A DNA stretch of 64,000 nucleotides from Zhuqueibacter pondensis. Its GTDB lineage: Bacteria > Zhuqueibacterota > Zhuqueibacteria > Zhuqueibacterales > Zhuqueibacteraceae. The stretch spans positions 62,001 to 126,000 of the forward strand of contig JAPDQK010000001.1 of NCBI GenBank assembly GCA_034505955.1, written 5' to 3'. A program made the position numbers and the translations under genes. Position 1 is the first letter of the stretch; each line of letters begins with the position of its first letter. The notes below the pieces were generated by a model that was not told the origin of the DNA, made no database searches, and saw nothing but the letters and a program-made list of their open reading frames with translations. Of this stretch, positions 59,683 to 64,000 are shown piece by piece.

Positions 59683-59710
59683 TGAAAATCAGTTATGATC
59701 CTGAAGGACG
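59682..59710 (+). pseudogene. Start of a DUF2283-like gene, truncated
   Basis: The ATG overlapping the restored stop of the toxin (TAATG) opens MKISYDPEG, the characteristic start of DUF2283 proteins (compare MFLSYDSEGDVL at 6138). After nine codons the resemblance ends. It is probably the leftover of a third gene in this TA operon. Confidence 0.5.
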
Positions 59711-60392
59711 TCATGAATGTCGCACGGTTCGGTTGAACGATGCCTCCGCCTGCGATTGGAATCGAAGGCTTAAAAATGGAAACGGTCTAAAGACGACTCG
59801 TCACCGAAGGGGTGATCACTCACCTTCAGGTCCCGCTCGTAGGGTGGCTTGCATTTCTAAATCCAGTGGGGGTAGCGTGGGAATTGATTTTCACGCGGAC
59901 TCTTCATTGCGAACATACTCACCCCGTCATAATCACCGACATCGATACATGGCGCCCAGTTTTTCTTTTAACCCTGATAATTCACGCGGTGTTTAAATCG
60001 ACAGCACTATGCTGTTGGCTCAAGCCTGAAAATACGGCTCATGAATTATCGGGGGTAAAGCTTTTCAAGTGCCATAAGCCTTTCTTGTGTATGATTTTCA
60101 TATTGATTTTGCCAATGTCATGCGTTAAAGATATGGAGTGTGGGTGGAAAAGTCAAGTTGCACGTGATTTTTTTATTCCAACTCATCTCTTCCTGTAACG
60201 TCTCATAATAAGGATGAACCAGGCCAACTCCCTCAAAGAATGAAAATTACCACAAAATATGTTAGGGTATTTGGTGCGAGTTGCGTATTAAAATAAAGAG
60301 ACGCTGCGAGAGATCTGGCGCAAAAAGCGCGAATAACGACGCGAGGTCAATAAACAAGCTTGAAATACTCTCCAAGGAAGAGAGAAATCAAA
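59711..60392. other. 682-base region without a supported gene
   Basis: Contains several open frames, the longest 59812-60198 (plus), but none has a ribosome-binding site or a family pattern, and composition varies along the stretch. It separates the decayed TA cluster from the large outer-membrane protein gene, whose AAGGAAGAGAG site is at about 60375. It probably includes that gene's promoter and decayed sequence. Confidence 0.4.
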
Positions 60393-63353
60393 ATGACACA
60401 CAAAAATCCTCTTTCATTTTGGAAGCCGCTCACCATCTTAATCATATTGCTCACCATCCCTTCGGGATGGGCACAGGTCGGTTATTACTTCGGCCAGAAT
60501 AAAGTGCTCTACAAAGATTTCGACTGGAAAGTTTTTCGCACGGCGCATTTCGATGTGCACTATTATCCCGAAGAGAAACAGGCCGCACAAGATGCAGCGC
60601 GCATGGCGGAGCGCGGGTATGTGTATTTGAGCGAGGTGTTGGCTCACCAAATCAAAAATCGCATTTCGCTGTTCCTCTATGCCTCGCTCAACGATTTTCA
60701 GCAAACCAACATCGTGCAAGAGCTGCTCGATCAAGGCACACGCGGCGTCACCGAGAGTTTGAAAAACCGCGTCGTGCTGCCCATCACCGGCTCCTATCGT
60801 GAATTCAATCATGTGCTGGTTCACGAAATGGTGCATGCCTTTCAGTATGACATCATGCAGAACAGCAAATTCAAGAACAGCCGGTTCAATCCGCCGCTGT
60901 GGTTCGTGGAAGGGATGTCAGAATATCTCTCTGTCGGGATGGACAACACCACGCGGATGTGGGTGCGCGACGGTTTGCTCAATGACAAGCTGCTGACGGT
61001 CTCGCAATTGAATAATGCCTACGATATTCGCGTCTACCGGCTCGGCGAATCGCTCTGGCATTACATTGGCGAGACGTATGGCAAAAAAATCGTCGGCAAT
61101 ATTTTCAAAAGCGCGGTGAATTTGGGAGATGTGGAGCAGGCGCTCAAGAAACAGCTTGGCTACGATGCAAAGGAGCTGACCAAACGCTGGCATGAATACG
61201 CCCGCAAATTGGTGGTGCCGCAGGATTCCGCGCTGCAAGCTCCCGAGCAAATCGCCGAACGCCTCACCCATCAACAGGGTTATTACCACCGCATGAATGT
61301 CGTCCCCTCGGTCAGCCCGGATGGCAATCACATTGCGTATGTGGCCGATAAAGATCTCAACGAAGAAATTTTCCTGCTCACCAAGGGCGAAAACGGCAAA
61401 TGGAAAGCGGAACTGTTGCTCAAGGGCGGTGCGAGTAAACGCTTTGAAACCTTGCGCTATTTTGACTCCGCCATCGGCTGGTCGAGCGACGGCCATTGCC
61501 TCGCCTTTATTGCCAAATCCGGCAAGGACGATGCGTTGTATATCATGAATCCGCACACCAAGAAAGTCACGCAGAAATTTGTTTTCAAAGAATTGAACGG
61601 CTTGCAATCGCCCAGTTTTTCGCCGTATGGCGATGAGGTGGTCTTTATCGGAATCTCCGGCGGTGTCTCCGATCTCTATATTGTGGACGTGGCTGACGGT
61701 AAACTGAGAAGATTGACGAAAGACCGGTTTGCTGAATTGCACCCGCAATGGTCGCCGGACGGCAATGCGATTGTCTTCGTCACTGATCGCGGCGAGGGCA
61801 CTGACGAAGCGAATCTGCTTTTTGGTGATTATGATCTGGCGGTGTTTCATCTTGCGGACAATCGCATCGAGATGGTGACGGCGCTGGCAGGCAACGCCAC
61901 CAGTCCACAATGGTCGCCTGACGGCAGCGAGATCGCTTTCATTTCCGATCATCAAGGGATACCGAATATTTATCGCTTGCGATTGGCGGACAAGATGATC
62001 ACACCGGTAACGATGTTGAGGAATGGCGTTTCCGGCATTACCGAAACCACGCCGGCATTGAGCTGGTCGGCAAATGGCAAGGTGATGGTCTTCTCGACAT
62101 TTCAGAAAACCAACTGGCAGCTTTATCGTCTCGAAGTAACGAAATTGCCGACTGTTGAATTTACCCGACTTCCTTTCACCAACAATACCGTTGCTTTTGC
62201 CCAAGACGACAGCACCATTGCTACTGCCACTGCCTGGCTTCCTCCTATTCCCGATCCCAATTCGCTTTACAGCGATTATAAGTTGACCTCTCCGGACTCG
62301 ATTGAACAGCGTGGCTACCGCAGCAAATTCAAATTGGACGCGGTGGCCATTGGCGGCGGGTATGATACATACTATGGCGGCATCGGCCAGGCAGAATTTC
62401 TGTTCAGTGATATGCTGGGCAATCACTATGTTTACTTTTCCATGGCCACGCAAATTACGAATCCCTTGTATTCCGATTGGGGACTGACTTATCTCAATCA
62501 AGGCCATCGCCTCAATTTTGGCCTTGAGGCTTTTCAATCCAGCTTGTTATACACGGCGTTTGGCACTTACAATTCCTTGGGATATTTGCGCAACACTTAT
62601 CGTGGCTTCAATGCCATCGCCGCATATCCATTCAGTCGTTTCTCGCGGGTCGAGCTTTTCGGCGGACTCACGTGGGTCGATCAAGACATTGTGGTCGAGA
62701 CCTACGGTTTTAACCGCGTTGCCAGAGAGACTCATGATATCGACATCTACAAATATGCGCAGGTGGGAGCCGCGCTGGTGTATGACAACACGATCTATGG
62801 TCCGCTTGGCCCCATCAAAGGCACTCGCAGCCGCTTCTCGGCGGAAACGACGATGAGGGATTTTCAATTCACCAACTACTTTGCGGATTATCGGCGGTAT
62901 TTCAATTTCGGCCATCGTTCGGTGTTGGCGTGGCGATTTTTAGGAGGTGCGAGTATCGGACGGGACGAGCAAATTTTCGGCATTGGTGGACCCTATACCT
63001 ATCGCGGCGCCGATTATGACGAGTTGATCGGCAGCAAATTTCTGATCAACAATTTGGAATATCGTTTCCCGATGTTCCCATTCCTGCCGGCGAGCTTTGA
63101 TTTTCTCAGCGCGGCTGCTTTCTATGATGCCGCTGCAGCGTGGGGCATCGATATTCCGGGATACAGCAAGGAGACTTTTCAACCTTTTGCATCGGAAGGC
63201 GGTTTGGGCTTGAAAGATTTGAAGAGTGCGGTGGGTCTCAGCGCGCGCTTCAATATCGGCTATTTTCTGTTGCAATACAATGTGGCGTGGCCGACGGATT
63301 TGAGAACTTTCAGCAAGCCGGTGAAACAATTTTCAATTGGGACGTTTTTTTAA
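60393..63353 (+). CDS. Peptidase MA-like / TolB-type propeller / Omp85-like barrel fusion protein
   Basis: ATG 60393 gives 986 residues and a signal peptide (…IILLTIPSGWAQ). The first ~235 residues after it form a zinc-peptidase domain with HEMVH (144-148) and WFVEGMSEY (Glu173 or Glu177 as third ligand), of the peptidase MA/gluzincin type. Next come propeller repeats (about 285-600) with VVPSVSPDGNHIAYVADKD, PQWSPDGNAIVFVTDRGEG and PQWSPDGSEIAFISDHQGIP. The last ~340 residues resemble the Omp85/BamA-type barrel (GIGGPYTYRGADYDELIGSK, NNLEYRFPMFP) and end SIGTFF with a terminal Phe. It should sit in the outer membrane with peptidase and propeller in the periplasm or outside. Substrate unknown. 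Confidence 0.87.
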   Translation: MTHKNPLSFWKPLTILIILLTIPSGWAQVGYYFGQNKVLYKDFDWKVFRTAHFDVHYYPEEKQAAQDAARMAERGYVYLSEVLAHQIKNRISLFLYASLNDFQQTNIVQELLDQGTRGVTESLKNRVVLPITGSYREFNHVLVHEMVHAFQYDIMQNSKFKNSRFNPPLWFVEGMSEYLSVGMDNTTRMWVRDGLLNDKLLTVSQLNNAYDIRVYRLGESLWHYIGETYGKKIVGNIFKSAVNLGDVEQALKKQLGYDAKELTKRWHEYARKLVVPQDSALQAPEQIAERLTHQQGYYHRMNVVPSVSPDGNHIAYVADKDLNEEIFLLTKGENGKWKAELLLKGGASKRFETLRYFDSAIGWSSDGHCLAFIAKSGKDDALYIMNPHTKKVTQKFVFKELNGLQSPSFSPYGDEVVFIGISGGVSDLYIVDVADGKLRRLTKDRFAELHPQWSPDGNAIVFVTDRGEGTDEANLLFGDYDLAVFHLADNRIEMVTALAGNATSPQWSPDGSEIAFISDHQGIPNIYRLRLADKMITPVTMLRNGVSGITETTPALSWSANGKVMVFSTFQKTNWQLYRLEVTKLPTVEFTRLPFTNNTVAFAQDDSTIATATAWLPPIPDPNSLYSDYKLTSPDSIEQRGYRSKFKLDAVAIGGGYDTYYGGIGQAEFLFSDMLGNHYVYFSMATQITNPLYSDWGLTYLNQGHRLNFGLEAFQSSLLYTAFGTYNSLGYLRNTYRGFNAIAAYPFSRFSRVELFGGLTWVDQDIVVETYGFNRVARETHDIDIYKYAQVGAALVYDNTIYGPLGPIKGTRSRFSAETTMRDFQFTNYFADYRRYFNFGHRSVLAWRFLGGASIGRDEQIFGIGGPYTYRGADYDELIGSKFLINNLEYRFPMFPFLPASFDFLSAAAFYDAAAAWGIDIPGYSKETFQPFASEGGLGLKDLKSAVGLSARFNIGYFLLQYNVAWPTDLRTFSKPVKQFSIGTFF

Positions 63354-63397
63354 AGGCGTGAGGTCTACGAATATACACAAATATCCAACTTCCGGCT

Positions 63398-63736
63398 TCA
63401 CGCGGTACAGACATCCAGCAAAGCCGGACTCATGATGTGACCGTAATGCGTCACCGGGTCGATTCTGAGAAGGGAGGATAAAGGCGGGGAAGCGATTCGA
63501 GACAACAATTTTTCGCGAATCTTTTTTGGGTGTTTTTCCAAACGGTCAAAGTGGATCACTGGAAGCTGTGTTAAATGACGGAAGTTGACCACGGTTAATT
63601 GCAAAGGCGACATCTTGGCGGTTACATAAAGCACAACCCCTTGACGGAGCTCGTACCCAGCTTGCGAGCCATTTAATGCAGTATCTTTAAAAATGACATC
63701 TAAAACGTCGCCTTCTTCGTCATAGAGTAATTGCAT
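63398..63736 (-). CDS. DUF2283-like small protein, partner of nuclease-like gene (copy 2)
   Basis: ATG 63736 opens MQLLYDEEGDVLDVIFKD, aligned with the copy at 5791-6138; a TTG at 63745 would add three residues and overlap the upstream stop. The product has 112 residues. Shared features with copy 1 are YELR.G..LYV, a strand ending LTVVNFRHLTQLPVIHFD, and the ending LRIDPVTHYGHIMSPA. It follows the nuclease-like gene by 5 bases, so both are one operon. Possible antitoxin or accessory; no direct evidence. Confidence 0.75.
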   Translation of the reverse strand: MQLLYDEEGDVLDVIFKDTALNGSQAGYELRQGVVLYVTAKMSPLQLTVVNFRHLTQLPVIHFDRLEKHPKKIREKLLSRIASPPLSSLLRIDPVTHYGHIMSPALLDVCTA

Positions 63737-63741
63737 AGGCG

Positions 63742-64000
63742 TCAAGTTTTGGTTATTGGATAAGCGGTTACCACGAAATTATTTGGTTGCCCACCTCTGA
63801 ATCGAAATACAACAACAACTTCAATATGGGTATAGTTGAACGGCAAATTGTTAAAAGCTTGGCGATAGAAAAATTGGTCTGGATGTAAGTCATCTTGGTT
63901 GCGTTTACCGATTCGTATCGTTTTTAGAGTTTCATTTTTGAAGTTTTTGAGAACATGATGACGCTTTGCAATATGGCTCCAACGTTCGTCGGTTAGATAA
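63742..64000 (-). CDS. Small BECR/RelE-like nuclease domain protein, putative toxin (copy 2, partial)
   Basis: The gene enters from the right edge; 86 codons are seen. It reads YLTDERWSHIAKRHHHVLKN, then ETLKTIRIGKRNQDD, HIEVVVVFRFRGGQPNNFVV and TAYPITKT. These blocks match the copy at 6155-6439 (YLTDERWNHIVKAH, IEVVVVFRR, PNNFVVTAYPK). Both copies are on the minus strand and each is followed by a DUF2283-like gene. The N-terminus lies outside the window. Confidence 0.68.
   Translation of the reverse strand, partial: YLTDERWSHIAKRHHVLKNFKNETLKTIRIGKRNQDDLHPDQFFYRQAFNNLPFNYTHIEVVVVFRFRGGQPNNFVVTAYPITKT

Noticed and set aside
59812..60198. Plus-strand frame of 128 codons in the spacer before the large outer-membrane protein
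   Set aside because: No ribosome-binding site, mixed composition and no recognisable domain.
60918..62537. Minus-strand open frame of 539 codons
   Set aside because: Antisense to the peptidase/propeller gene, whose plus-strand motifs are unmistakable.

Overview
The window looks like a chromosomal segment of a Gram-negative bacterium of the Fibrobacteres-Chlorobi-Bacteroidetes side of the tree, most like candidate phylum KSB1 / Calditrichota (my inference; no rRNA is present). The reasons are: many secreted proteins ending in a type IX secretion (T9SS) type A sorting domain with the hallmark YPNPFNP, two PorV/PorQ-type proteins, very large TonB-dependent receptors with a carboxypeptidase-regulatory-like N-terminal domain, an ECF sigma/FecR pair, and moderate GC. 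No tRNA, rRNA, CRISPR array, intact transposase or phage gene was seen.

Layout. 1-3.2 kb: tail of a probable membrane protein, a DUF362 surface protein, and a broken mazEF-like toxin-antitoxin (TA) operon on the minus strand. 3.2-12.7 kb: a beta-glucan block with a GH94 cellobiose-phosphorylase-type enzyme, a GH3 beta-glucosidase, an alpha/beta hydrolase, a GH12 endoglucanase/xyloglucanase and a broken NAD-dependent epimerase. A nuclease/DUF2283 pair sits between the first two. 13-16.4 kb: a LacI regulator divergent from a T9SS-sorted protein with two nearly identical CBM9-like domains; the spacer holds a promoter/operator candidate and a tandem repeat of about 115 bp. 16.5-33.3 kb: a sodium/solute symporter remnant, then two tandem copies of the same four-gene cassette (TonB-dependent receptor, fibronectin-III surface protein, PorV/PorQ-like protein, IPT/TIG beta-propeller lipoprotein). 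33.5-39.7 kb: two more DUF362 proteins and an SGNH hydrolase. 40-52.7 kb: HlyD-like protein, VTC-domain protein, DUF4956 membrane protein, two giant CotH-kinase surface proteins, a GH30 glycosidase and a second LacI regulator. 54-57.7 kb: FecR anti-sigma, a lipoprotein and an ECF sigma factor, divergent from a Spy/CpxP-like periplasmic protein. 57.8-59.7 kb: an intact mazEF-like pair and a cluster of DUF433/DUF5615 TA genes, mostly broken. 60.4-64 kb: a peptidase/beta-propeller/beta-barrel fusion protein and a second nuclease/DUF2283 pair.

How it fits together. The glycosidases (GH12 endo-cleavage, GH3, GH94 phosphorolysis of cellobiose, GH30), the CBM9 protein and two LacI regulators suggest a beta-glucan or xyloglucan utilisation region. 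The two four-gene cassettes resemble an outer-membrane uptake machine in which a T9SS-sorted FN3 protein, rather than a SusD homologue, accompanies the receptor. That cassette is the best candidate for an undescribed system here.

The region also shows heavy duplication and decay: reciprocal loss of SGNH and GH30 copies, frameshifted TA genes, and a 14-base insertion in the epimerase that resembles the core of a local intergenic repeat.
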